Source: Branchiostoma floridae
Lineage: Eukaryota > Chordata > Leptocardii > Amphioxiformes > Branchiostomatidae
Assembly (NCBI RefSeq): GCF_000003815.2
Contig: NC_049988.1
Coordinates: forward strand, 5,379,662-5,443,661
Direction of reading: 5' to 3'
DNA: 64,000 nt
A model generated the notes under the pieces. The model made no database searches and was not told where the DNA came from. It was given only the letters and a program-made list of their open reading frames with translations. Shown here in pieces: positions 53,931-64,000 of this stretch (positions are counted from its first letter, which is position 1; every line of letters starts with the position of its first letter). The position numbers and the translations under genes are program-made.

Positions 53931-54436
53931 TTCGAGATACTTCACGGAGGTATGAGATTTCTGAAACCTTGTTGTTACATATGTACCTGAACCATTTTCG
54001 TAATTGCATGATTCTTTGAAAAAAGAATGCCGTAAATTTAATGGTTAATCTAGTTGAAATTATGATTTCTGATTAGAAGAGGCATCGGTATGCTAACTGC
54101 GTGCCATTCGATGGTAAATGCTTTTGCTCTTAAAAAAGTATGGGAAATCACTTCGCAGTCAAAAAAAGAGATGTGTGCGCATGAGCAAATGACTAGCCAA
54201 TCGACTCCGTTGCGATGATTTTCGGGCCCAAATCAATTGGGGTGGCGTTGTTGCATTCGATCCGGTCGCCTTTCGGAAATGAAAAACCGTCTTATTCCGG
54301 CCGCCGCGATACTTCTTCATGAGACAACAAGAGGCTTGCTTAGTCTCCACGTGTGCTGCATTCTGCAAAGTATATCCCCAGGATGTTTGTGTTGATCAGC
54401 GCACTGCTCGGCCGAGCGCAGCACTAGCCCACAGCG

Positions 54437-54506
54437 ATGTGCACCCTCCGCACCATGTGGGGAGTCGTGACAGTCATGTGCGTACTCGCCGGAGCCGGCA
54501 CAATCG
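54437..54506 (+). CDS. Candidate first coding exon of a secreted-protein gene (signal peptide)
   Basis: Two in-frame starts, ATG 54437 and ATG 54455 (better context, caccATGt). They encode MCTLRTMWGVVTVMCVLAGA then GTI, an apt signal peptide with hydrophobic core VVTVMCVLAGAG. Donor ATCG/gtggga at 54506 leaves one base. That base joins the exon at 62836 as Ala-Ser-Val-Val-Glu, with an A-x-A-like cleavage zone. The local stretch 54220-54510 is CpG-richer than its surroundings, as at lancelet 5' ends. Product not recognised. Confidence 0.45.
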
Positions 54507-54570
54507 GTGGGAAATGTTTTCTTGTGTCTATTCTTCAGATTCTTAATCATTTCTCACGCGTACGCCGTAA

Positions 54571-54627
54571 CGGCTATCGTTATGCCGAACGGCTATCGTT
54601 ATGCCGAACGGCTATCGTTATGCCGAA
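54571..54627 (+). repeat. Tandem repeat, 3 x 19 bp
   Basis: cggctatcgttatgccgaa three times with no mismatch, just after the candidate first exon. Confidence 0.97.
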
Positions 54628-57460
54628 TACCAGCCATTATTGCCTCTATCATATGAACGTATGATTTTTTTTATCTATTGACCAGAGCCGTATTTAAGTA
54701 AGAAACGTTTACTAGTCGAATATGTATTGGGCATAACTTGCACTGATGCTCACAGCTTGTCCAATCAATCTGTATTTTCAGACATAGTTAGCAAACACGA
54801 CCGAAGATGTAGAATTAAAGTAATAGAGAAATTAATCAAGTTATCAATCAGTATGAACGGGATCTACTTCAGCTACTGTAATCGCTGCAATTGTGCAAAG
54901 TTCATGTTTATCTATCCTGTCGGGTTTAAGCATTTATTCGAGAAATAGACGTGTGAAGATTAAATAGGATCTATTCAAAACTGGCATTTCTCTTGACGGT
55001 TTAAAATTGCAAGTGCAAATATACATTGGAAAATGGGCGTCAATTGTAGCGTCCCAAGCCAATCTCAGTTGGAGGTCACAGGATCACCAATATACTCGCC
55101 CCCGAGAGAGCAGAAAATATTACCCTTCTAAGAGCTAGTTATCGCGGTGACATGACGATGACTGGGATATTGTATCGTAAAATGGCAGGTTAGCGAAGTC
55201 AGCCGTTTGGTATGATGTACGCGCACGGGGTAATGCTCTTCCTTCTTAAACTGCAATCATTTAATGGCAAAGGTCATCTCTGATTTTAATGACACGTCAT
55301 AACGTGGTGTATGTTTTGAGAGCTGCCAAAGGATGGAATCTATGTTATTTGTATGCACTATGCAATACGTAGAAAGCTTTCTGATGAAAAAAAATACAAG
55401 TCATCTGATAACATTTAATTGTTTTCTACCATCTCACGTCTTAATTTTGCACATAGACTCGGTTTGTTGATAATACTGACAAAGAGAGGCATTTGCGTCT
55501 GACATTAATGAACACACAAATGTAAAGAAAACATCATCGATTTTAGTAAAGGAAAGTTCCGGTCAAGCTATCTCATTTTTGTATTCCTGACCGGTTCACA
55601 CAGTCACCATTTTGCAAATTACAGAAAGTGTTCAGTACAGACATTGTACTGTATTGGTAATGAAAAACAAAATGTATGGCGCCAAATGAAGTGTTTTGAT
55701 ATACGGAACCAAATCTCTTTTTTGTCAATCATTCAAAGCTACCATTTTGGGTACATCTTAGACATACAAGCACTTCGTTGATAAAGTATGGTTATAGCGA
55801 CTTCCGGAATAAATGCAATAACTGGCGCAATGTCGAAAAGTTCAGAAAACGATATTTCAGACGTTACCTGCAAGTCAAAGAGCAGGGTTCCACATGGAAC
55901 GCGTTTTCATCTATTCTGATAGCATTCTAAAGTTGTGTTTATGCTTGTTAATTTCACAGCCTCTCTAACTCCCTACATGAAAGTTGCATAGGATGTCTAC
56001 ATACCCATTTTTACCATGCGCATCTGAAAATATGAACGCAGCAATTTCGGTACATAGCGCTTTACTAGATTCTTTTCTTATTTCATTCTTTGCACGCGAA
56101 AATGCATAATCGAACTGGTAAGAATCGAAGTTATACATCGCAAGTTCAACATCTCCAATAAGATCTAACCTTATAAGAGCTCGTCAATGAAGACGTTAGA
56201 AGATTAAGTCGGTGACTTGTCCTCCGCGATATCAACAGAAAATAATTGAACTAAAAATACTACTCGGTTTTGCTTCTGTTTATTTCGAAACACGCCTTAT
56301 GGTAAAGTACGTCCAGAACGATCGATTGATTTGTGTTGTATATGACCTATGCATTCATCAACTCTAGTGCTATTGGCGTGAGTGGTAAGGTCGCGATTGT
56401 TGTCGAGGCGTGGTTGTCGTTAAGGCGGTACCAAATGCTTACCATCCCCTCCAAAAAAACACACATCACTACCAGCACGATACCTGCAGCGTGCAAATCA
56501 GGGTCCATAGACCAATGGCTAGGGAGGGATAGAACAATCTAGAGCGGTGTTGCAAACTACTAAACCATGGCAGACTACATCTGATTTATTGCATTTTCTC
56601 CAGTCCTACTCTGTGAACTCCTCTAGAACGAAAGCTTTTCAGGGCTTCGGGTAAAACACTGGTGGAACGTTTAAATTGTACCTTGCCAGAAGACACATAG
56701 CTTAGTTTTGGACCGTTTCTACTATTTTCATATGTTCCCTGATGAAAGTCAGAAAATAGATCGAAACCTCTATGTGTGTCCAAGGCTAACTGTTGAAAAT
56801 GCCACGTTCTTTAGCCATCGAAAATGTGTTTCCAAGATATGAATTTTGTAATACCTTCATATTGAACAAAGTCATTTAAGCGTTTCTTAATATGACAACC
56901 CACGAAAACGTTATTAAGCATGAAACGGGGGGCCGCACTGCAGAAGCCATTGAACGCCTGGCATGCTTTATCATAAGAAAATTTGATATTCTATTTTCGT
57001 TTATGGTATGGTCGAATACCCCATTGTATTGTTTGACTTGTTATTGAATCGGTGAAAAATGTATGCTCTAGACATAACTGAAGAAGTTTTTTTGCAGCGC
57101 GCTTATGATTGTACCTTGTTTGGCATCATAGAGTTCTTGTGATGATTTATATTCAATTTTGACTCTAATGAAATGAAGTAGACTTGTAATTACAGCCCAA
57201 GTGATGCTTTTCCCAGCGGGACATAAACTACTCTTGACTGTTCCTTCAGTTGAATTAAGTGAGACGATTAAAGAAAGCCCATCTGACGTGTAGGATCTGA
57301 CATCACGTATCACCAATAGCGTGAACAGGGAGGCAAAGTGTGGACTTGTAGAAGAATGGTTTGGAGAAAGTGACAACAAGATGGACAACAGAGGACAGAA
57401 TATGAGCTGGTTTCAGCAAGGAAATGAAGGGAGAGGGGGAGACAGACAGCTAGGGGCAGT
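54628..57460. other. Non-coding stretch, possibly first intron of the candidate gene
   Basis: No splice-bounded coding segment was recognised. If the exons at 54437 and 62836 belong together, the whole stretch to 62835 is intron. Confidence 0.35.
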
Positions 57461-57634
57461 GAGATACAGAGACAGACAGTGAGATACAGAGACAGACAGT
57501 GAGATACAGAGACAGACAGTGAGATACAGAGACAGACAGTGAGATACAGAGACAGACAGTGAGATACAGAGACAGACAGTGAGATACAGAGACAGACAGT
57601 GAGATACAGAGACAGACAGTGAGATACAGAGACA
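57461..57634 (+). repeat. 20-bp minisatellite, about 8.7 copies
   Basis: Unit gagatacagagacagacagt repeated without mismatch from 57461 to about 57634, in a purine-rich neighbourhood (57370-57700). The open frames across it on the minus strand are translations of the repeat, not genes. Confidence 0.97.
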
Positions 57635-57639
57635 AAAGA

Positions 57640-60115
57640 AGGGAAGGGAAGACAGAGAGGGGGAAGAGACGGAAAGGAAGGTAAAGAGATGGACAACAAC
57701 AATCAACCCGATGTGATGTAAATATTCTCTGTCAAAGTAATCATGGCCACTTAAAGTTTCTACTTGAAGGCCTTAGTGGCCTGTAACAGTCTGCGTTATC
57801 TAGGACGACAGACTATTTAGCTCCGACTGAAGACCTATGGTTTGACTCATGCACATTGGCAGATGTTGTTTCTCAAACGCCCAAGAGAGATTTGGGAGGT
57901 CTTAACCCTGCAAAGGTTATCTTAGTACGTATCAGTCATCTGTAACAAGGGCGCTTTATCTCCATTGTCAATGTTATTCTGTCCACCCGCGGAGCCTTGA
58001 ACAATCACTCTTAGCAGGGACGTTCATCAGAAATCTGGATAATAATCTAATCAATCTGATTGATCTATGAAAACGTCCAAGTTACCTAAAAGTAAGAGCA
58101 TTTCACTTGCAATCAGTAACGTAAATATCATCGATGCCATTATAGCTTCATTTCGTTTTGTTGATTACAGTTTGTCGAGTAAAAAGAGTAATTTTTGCCG
58201 TAGCCCGCAATGACTAATAAATCTATTCCAAAACAGACATTTGTTACTCAAAATTGACCGTGAATTCTTAACCTTTGTCTTGTATCATTTCATTCAAAAT
58301 ATAAGATGTATATATATATGGAAATCAGAAAAAAGACATCAGATTGTATTCAAAATAATTCAATTATTATTGCTAAGACGTGGTCTTGGGAGGGGCCAAA
58401 GGTGCCGGGACGTTTCTATTGCGCCCGTCTACGCTTGGGAAGTTGGAGAGTCCTTCTATGAATGCTTCCATTGATCCGCCTTACAATGTAATTCGGCACG
58501 GTGTCTAAGGCGTAATGAAATAAAAAATACAGGGAATTGTATCATAGCATTTTATTGCAGCCTCATGTGCTCTTGATTTGGGGCATGGCATTTGACGATG
58601 CAGTCTATCCTTTCTTTCGACTGTTCAAACCTGAAGTGAGTGAATAACGTTCCAAAGGCCAGAGTACTATTCAACCAGATAGAGCAAATGTTAACTCCTA
58701 GGATTTTTCAACACAGTGTCCGCAATCGCAACCACTAGCCAATAGACGGGTTCTATTCATANNNNNNNNNNNNNNNNNNNNNNNNNNNNNNNNNNNNNNN
58801 NNNNNNNNNNNNNNNNNNNNNNNNNNNNNNNNNNNNNNNNNNNNNNNNNNNNNNNNNNNNNNNNNNNNNNNNNNNNNNNNNNNNNNNNNNNNNNNNNNNN
58901 NNNNNNNNNNNNNNNNNNNNNNNNNNNNNNNNNNNNNAAATTACACCCCATGTTAGATAAAAGTCTCTTACTGCTGTGCAACCAGCACGCACATTCGTCA
59001 CGTCAGGGGGGTAGCCACGCGCAGTGACCCCTCTCATGGAGGTTCAGTTGGAAAATAAAATGTTTCTCACAACGTTAGCGGAATTCAAACAAGTATCTAG
59101 TTATCTTTGACACTTGCTTGCTCTTTTAGAAAATAATTCAAAATAGCTGTTGCATCTGGTCTAGGAAAATGACTTTACGACTTTGCTCAAAAACATGTTC
59201 TCTCTAAGATTTCATCAAACGTTATCAACTTAATGTTAGGTTATTCTAATGTTCATTGGTTTGACGTGACTCTTTGAGCTTCTTTACCATATGAACTACA
59301 AACACGTATTCCCTTTTTCATTGGGGAGGATGTGTGAAGAGGATGTTTCTTCTAAAAACTCATGAAATAAGAAAATATGTTTCTTAAGGTACGTGGAGCA
59401 TGTCTAAGACATGTGCATGTTGGTGAGATGGTCCCAAAGCGTACATTGGTCCTTCAAGCACGTTCCTTGAAAATCATATCGATTAAAGTTCTGCTGTATC
59501 CTATTAAAACCATTCGGTCCATCAAATGATGCCCAGAGGAGCCGATCCGTCTTATCCCAAATTAGAGTATGTACAAGACGTTGGGTATGGGCAGGCTTGA
59601 AACAAAATGAAAAGATTGATGATTCTACAGCAAATAAGTAGGTCACGTTGATGGAGACAAAAAAGGGTTTTGCCTTTTAAAAATGTTACATAGTACATGG
59701 GAAATGGCCTTAAGCTTGCTTGCTCGATAGGAAATATATTAGCACTTGTGTTTGACATTAGTTGTTAGATCCACATTCCCTGATTGCTTTTGGGATGTAA
59801 CCGTGTTAATGCTGTCAATGAATGATCGATCTGTTGGGTTTGTTTGGTTTGGTCCCAGTTATATAGTTATATAGTGCCATAACTTACCGTAATTGATGGG
59901 TACGCTTACAAATAAGTTTACTTACAAATGAAAATATTCATAACATTTGCCTGGCATATCTAAGATTTAAAGGCAAAGACACTACGCCATGTAAGAGTTG
60001 TTGCTGTTCACCTTGCTGTGCCATATGTAAGACATGTGCGAGCAACTTTCCTGGCTGATTCAGTAGCAGGGTATATGTTTTAGCCTTTCCTCTTGTGCTC
60101 GAGGCATCTCATTGA
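57640..60115. other. Non-coding stretch with a gap
   Basis: No exon, TIR pair or tandem array was recognised apart from the N run at 58762-58937. Confidence 0.35.
58762..58937. other. Assembly gap (176 N)
   Basis: Run of N. Confidence 0.99.
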
Positions 60116-60438
60116 CACATCGAGCATGGTACCCACAATCGGCACATTGAGCATGGTACCCACAATCGGCACATCGAGCATGGTACCCACAATCGGCACA
60201 TCGAGCATGGTACCCACAATCGGCACATCGAGCATGGTACCCACAATCGGCACATCGAGCATGGTACCCACAATCGGCACATCGAGCATGGTACCCACAA
60301 TCGGCACATCGAGCATGGTACCCACAATCGGCACATCGAGCATGGTACCCACAATCGGCACATTGAACATGGTACCCACAATCGGCACATTGAACATGGT
60401 ACCCACAATCGGCACATTGAACATGGTACCCACAATCG
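60116..60438 (+). repeat. 27-bp minisatellite, about 12 copies
   Basis: Unit of 27 bp containing cgagcatggtacccacaatc and ggcacat. Variants cluster: one ttgagc unit, then a block of eight tcgagc units, then three ttgaac units at the right. The period is a multiple of three, so long frames stay open on both strands (VPTIGTSSM repeats on +). I regard these as passive. Confidence 0.97.
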
Positions 60439-60519
60439 GACCATTCTTCCGAAAGACGGATGCAGCCTCAGCAACGTTGCGCTTTCCTGGATTCGAACCG
60501 GATTCCCTTACTATCAACA

Positions 60520-60585
60520 CTCAGTTCAGTTTCAGTTTATTTATTAAAACAGGCAAGTACACATCGCCTACTGGATTGGAATCAA
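60520..60585 (-). mobile_element. LINE/SINE 3' tail, minus strand
   Basis: Inverted form of ttaataaataaactgaaact with a preceding gcgatgtgtacttgcctg; an AT-rich retroposon terminus like the one ending at 47170. Confidence 0.45.
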
Positions 60586-62835
60586 CAGGAGCTAAACTGT
60601 TAGGATGCTACTAGAGCAAATACTTGTAGACTGTAGACTAAAAGTAACAACGCTAGCAGTCCACTAAACAGATGAATGGAGAAGAAAATGCAAGTACTTG
60701 CAATCCAAGTCGGGTTTAATAGGAATTGAGATGATTTGAAGTGGGAAAAAAATTTACAAAAATGCATAAAAAAACGTTGAAAAACATCCCCCCCCCCCAA
60801 AAAAAAAAACTGAAACAATTTTGCCAAAATTACCTACGATTTCACACATCCTTTGCTGTCCATTCTTAATATTGTGTTCAGTGTCCAGCTATTAAACTCG
60901 GTCATTTTGTTTGGACACCCCTTTTCCTTAGTACAAAGAACTTGGGCACATATTTAATTCCTCCAACTTTTACCTCGTATAGTTTGTTAGTCGTCAGTAT
61001 TTGGAGCCAAGAATAATCAGAGTCCTATCTACCTGGGTAATTGCTTTGGTGACTCACCGAGGATTACGACGGTGGAATGTATTATTGTGAAGATCAGCCG
61101 ACTCAGGGTAAGTAATGATGAAGGACAGTGATGCGTCCTGTCGGATGAAACCGGACAGACGTGAAGAAACAGGCCCTATACATAAACATAAACCATGTCA
61201 ATCAAAAGCACGAACAAATTATTTTAGCCATTTCAGACGAGTCCTAATTTGGACATATCCCTTTGATCGTTTGAAACCTCTCTACGCCAATGCTCCCCTG
61301 AGGCCGATCGTAGCGACTTCTAGTTTTGTTTAGCCGCGGGCGCGAGGTGGTGATTGTGTCAGTCCGTTTGTTTTAGGTGCATGGTGTAGCCATTTTGTGA
61401 CATAGTTAGATATCCATGCCTTTTATTCATGAATATCTTCAAGGGTAACTCATAGTTCTGTAAAGACTTTGTCAATTCATTTATCCTGGTTGCAAATATA
61501 GTTAGTGTTCATTTGTGATCTGGCAAACCAGACCATGGCTGGTTACTACCTGCCGTGAGTCAGGATCAATCAAACACCCAGATTCAACCTGGCATTGATT
61601 TAATTAACCCTAATAACCTCACAGGCTCTTTCAAGTACTTTAATGTAAATACCTGACCCATGATTTCTACGGTATGCATTAATCAATACACCAATCATTA
61701 GATTAAACATCCATCTCCATACAAAATCTACTATCCCTACCAAATTGTAGGGAATTGAGCTTACAGGTTTGGCTGCAGACGAAAAATCGTATTGTAAATA
61801 TCTCCACCTTTTTCAACCTTATTCTATAATAATAAAACATCTGGGTCACAAGCTTCATTTGTATCCAGTTATCTAAAAAAATTGCTGATGCAAGCATTGG
61901 ATTTTAGTTGAAGTTAACTTAGCTGCAATATTGCCAATTTTCAAAACGACTTAACAATATTGTTTAACGCCTTGCCTATTCTGCGAGAATCGGTAGGCAT
62001 ATAGATGTTGCCATGCATAAATTCACAGCATGTCAAATTACACAGGGGCAACTTTAGTTTACATGGCACGTGTGGAATGTGCGGAACAAAATTAGTTTTC
62101 TCTGTAAATCGTGTATAGATTTATATCTTCATTAGCAGTAAGGAAGGGATTTGCCATGAAATTTGGCTGAGAGAGATTTTCGGTCTCGCTACACTGAATC
62201 CACCTTTCGCCATCAGATATCTCCGTCATCCCACAATCAATACCAGCGTTACTTACCGAGCACGGTACCGTACATGGCGGGACTACAGACTTTCATATCA
62301 TACATTCATGCTTAATGTAATATTGATAGAAATATTTCAGACGATGGATGAAAACCTCGGGAAGTAGCATTAGTACTGAAATACCTCGTTCTCCCAACTA
62401 AGCCACGTTGACTTGAAGGAATGTTTCCGTAGTTTACATTTGCACCTTGTAAGACTTGATTCCTTTCCGCCATTACTACTGGGAGAGGTCTATCAGCGAT
62501 CAGTTTGATAGGACGGACAAATTAAAGTGTTTTAGTATCTGTTTTGAGAATGGTGACATAAGAACCAAGAAGATTCGGAACATTCCAATTTCTTCCTTTT
62601 GATCAATTAACATCATTATTGAAAACAATTATTTGCTACTTTTGTACATTTCAATCAAGAAATCAATTTTTTTCAAAGAACAAAGTCAGTTGCATATCTG
62701 CGTCAGATTATTAGGCTAGAATTTGCCCTGGTCGTCAGTTTGACGTACATTTACATTCGATTCTGGGTGGTTCACACGTTGTATTACTGCTGAAGACAAG
62801 TTTTATTTACAGACATGTCTCTTTCCTCTATCTAG
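60586..62835. other. Non-coding stretch
   Basis: A C9 then A10 run at 60790-60809 is the only simple sequence. No exon or transposon end was recognised. Confidence 0.35.
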
Positions 62836-62954
62836 CATCTGTTGTTGAACCGACGATAGGCAGGGTCCGGAGAAACTCACCCAAAACGACTCCTGTTCCA
62901 ACTGTGGTCACCAAGAAACACTCCCCGCAGACAGCGCGACCCGTCGTACAGCAG
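62836..62954 (+). CDS. Candidate internal exon (secreted protein, possible furin site)
   Basis: Acceptor tctctttcctctatctag at 62835 and donor CAGCAG/gtaagg at 62954 are both strong. The 119 nt are open in the frame set by the exon at 54437: ASVVEPTIGRVRRNSPKTTP then a VPTVVTKKHSPQTARPVVQQ segment. RVRR is a furin-type dibasic site. The sequence is Pro/Thr/Lys-rich and low in Cys. Ends in phase 0. Product not recognised. Confidence 0.6.
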
Positions 62955-63788
62955 GTAAGGCTGAATGGCTACACGTTCTTAAAATAGATTAATGTAATAA
63001 TAGTAAGAAATTGTACACGTTATTTTAGTGCATGATATGATAAATCTAATGTAATAATTGCGATAAAGATATGTATCTAACTGTCAGTAAATAGATTACT
63101 TTCTCTTTCTTGACTGAACATACCTACAGAACAAGGAGAATAAATGACTTTTAGATAAATCTTACTTTTCATTTCCGTTTTTCTTTTAAAAGAGACGGCC
63201 AGAATGAAAGTCGATATCTTCTTTTCTCTTTTGAGGTAAAATTTAAACGTCAATTAGATATTGTTCTAATGGTGTCGAACAATGAGTGTCCATAGCTAAG
63301 GTCAAGTATATTCGATTACATGGATGATATCTTCTGGGAACCCCCAAAAGAATACAAAGGAGCGACTTAAATAGCTCGTTAAAAAGCTGTTTTCATTATG
63401 AAATCTAGGTGGTCAGGAATGTCAAAAAAGACTACAGACACAGAGTTCCGTTTCAGAGGTGCGTTTATCGTTTGCAATTCACGGCATTGATTCATTCATT
63501 TTGCAGCTCCGGTGTACGATCGAAAATGTTCTTTGGAAACGGACGAAAATTGATGCTCGCGGATGTCATCCATATAATCGATTGAACACGGTCTAATTAC
63601 GACACGTACACGCGCAACTGCCTCCGCTTGTGTACGGCAGCTCTGTTATGCGTGATGACTTGTATTGACATCTTCAAGAAATTGTAAAATATGTTTTTGT
63701 TGTGACATGAGTGGGTATCTAAGCGTCGTGTGAAATATGAGCAACAGGCTGACTTTATAACGTAAACAACAACGATGTCATTTTTCAG

Positions 63789-63920
63789 AAACGTCTCAAT
63801 ACGCTGTCATACAATCACGACCCAGATGACTTAATCAATGCTCGAAGTAGGGGCGACAAAAAGGCGTTTGCTTGTCTTTGCTTCACTGAAGTTTCTCCGT
63901 GTTGGCAGGAGTTTCAATGA
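63789..63920 (+). CDS. Candidate next exon of the same gene (3' border uncertain)
   Basis: Acceptor gatgtcatttttcag at 63788. In phase 0, as required by the previous exon, it reads KRLNTLSYNHDPDDLINARS and stays open to a TGA at 63918-63920. A possible donor CGAA/gtaggg after 63846 would end it earlier and keep the acidic YNHDPDDLINAR segment. Whether it is terminal cannot be told at the window edge. Confidence 0.4.
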   Translation, partial: KRLNTLSYNHDPDDLINARSRGDKKAFACLCFTEVSPCWQEFQ

Positions 63921-64000
63921 TGAGCCAAAATGCGATTCATATCAGACTCAATCTTTTCTTATAGAGTGCGTGAGATCGCGTGGCACAGCAGAAGCGTGTT

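Noticed and set aside
54319-54546. Alternative + frame and overlapping minus frame over the CpG-rich segment
   Set aside because: Only the frame starting at 54437/54455 has a signal peptide and a donor in phase with later exons. The others look like shadows of GC-rich DNA.
56736-56770. Hammerhead-like words CTGATGA ... GAAAC
   Set aside because: The bases between the two core parts do not form a stem II (only scattered pairs), so the match is probably chance.
57310-57706. Minus-strand frames of up to 130 codons rich in Ser/Leu/Val/Cys
   Set aside because: Pure translations of the 20-bp minisatellite; no start context or splice logic.
60080-60614. Long frames on both strands through the 27-bp array (up to 173 codons)
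   Set aside because: The period is a multiple of three, so any stop-free unit gives long frames on both strands. Flanks show no coding features.

Overview
This window is metazoan nuclear DNA, most likely from a lancelet (Branchiostoma-type cephalochordate). That organism call is an inference from three things: one well-preserved, many-exon gene that matches vertebrate NFX1 exon by exon; AT-rich non-coding DNA dense in non-autonomous transposons; and Penelope-like, LINE and tRNA-SINE relics typical of invertebrate deuterostomes. There are four assembly gaps (9872-10018, 22471-22570, 48897-49065, 58762-58937).

Region 1 (137-24977, + strand) is the 3' part of an NF-X1 (nuclear transcription factor, X-box binding 1) gene. 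I could place 24 coding exons, all with GT/AG borders. Their phases chain without conflict except at one base in exon 22. Together they give about 1098 codons: an Arg/Lys/Gly-rich N-terminal region, a RING/PHD-type Cys-His domain, a long run of NF-X1 zinc fingers, a C-terminal R3H domain and a conserved acidic tail. The true 5' end (start codon, promoter, any PAM2 motif) lies left of the window. Several local rearrangements affect the gene. The intron 15/exon 16 border, including its splice acceptor, is tandemly repeated ten times (16941-18055). Exon 18 has a frameshifted duplicate 350 bp downstream. Exon 8 has two in-frame acceptors 45 nt apart. Exon 22 carries an apparent 1-nt insertion next to an assembly gap. 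Introns hold a Penelope-like element with a GIY-YIG reading frame, a second Penelope 3' end with a decayed hammerhead-like motif, a tRNA-SINE relic, a tRNA-Glu-like pseudogene, several TIR elements, and an antisense exon-like segment.

Region 2 (24978-54200) is gene-poor and full of repeats: a LINE endonuclease fragment, a minus-strand LINE RT fragment, a complete tRNA-SINE with a perfect 10-bp target-site duplication, a 307-bp fold-back element, a TTAA-flanked MITE, another LINE 3' end, and about a dozen copies of a 0.5-1.2 kb non-coding family. Members of that family carry an inverted pair of POU/octamer motifs with a fixed 9-bp spacer.

Region 3 (54200-64000) has a CpG-rich exon with a signal-peptide start (about 54437-54506). 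It is phase-compatible with two downstream candidate exons (62836-62954 and from 63789), so a secreted-protein gene may run off the right edge. This region also holds a 20-bp minisatellite (57461-57634) and a 27-bp minisatellite (about 60116-60438). A second, weaker 5'-exon candidate sits at 30355-30558. I saw no rRNA genes, CRISPR arrays or viral genes.
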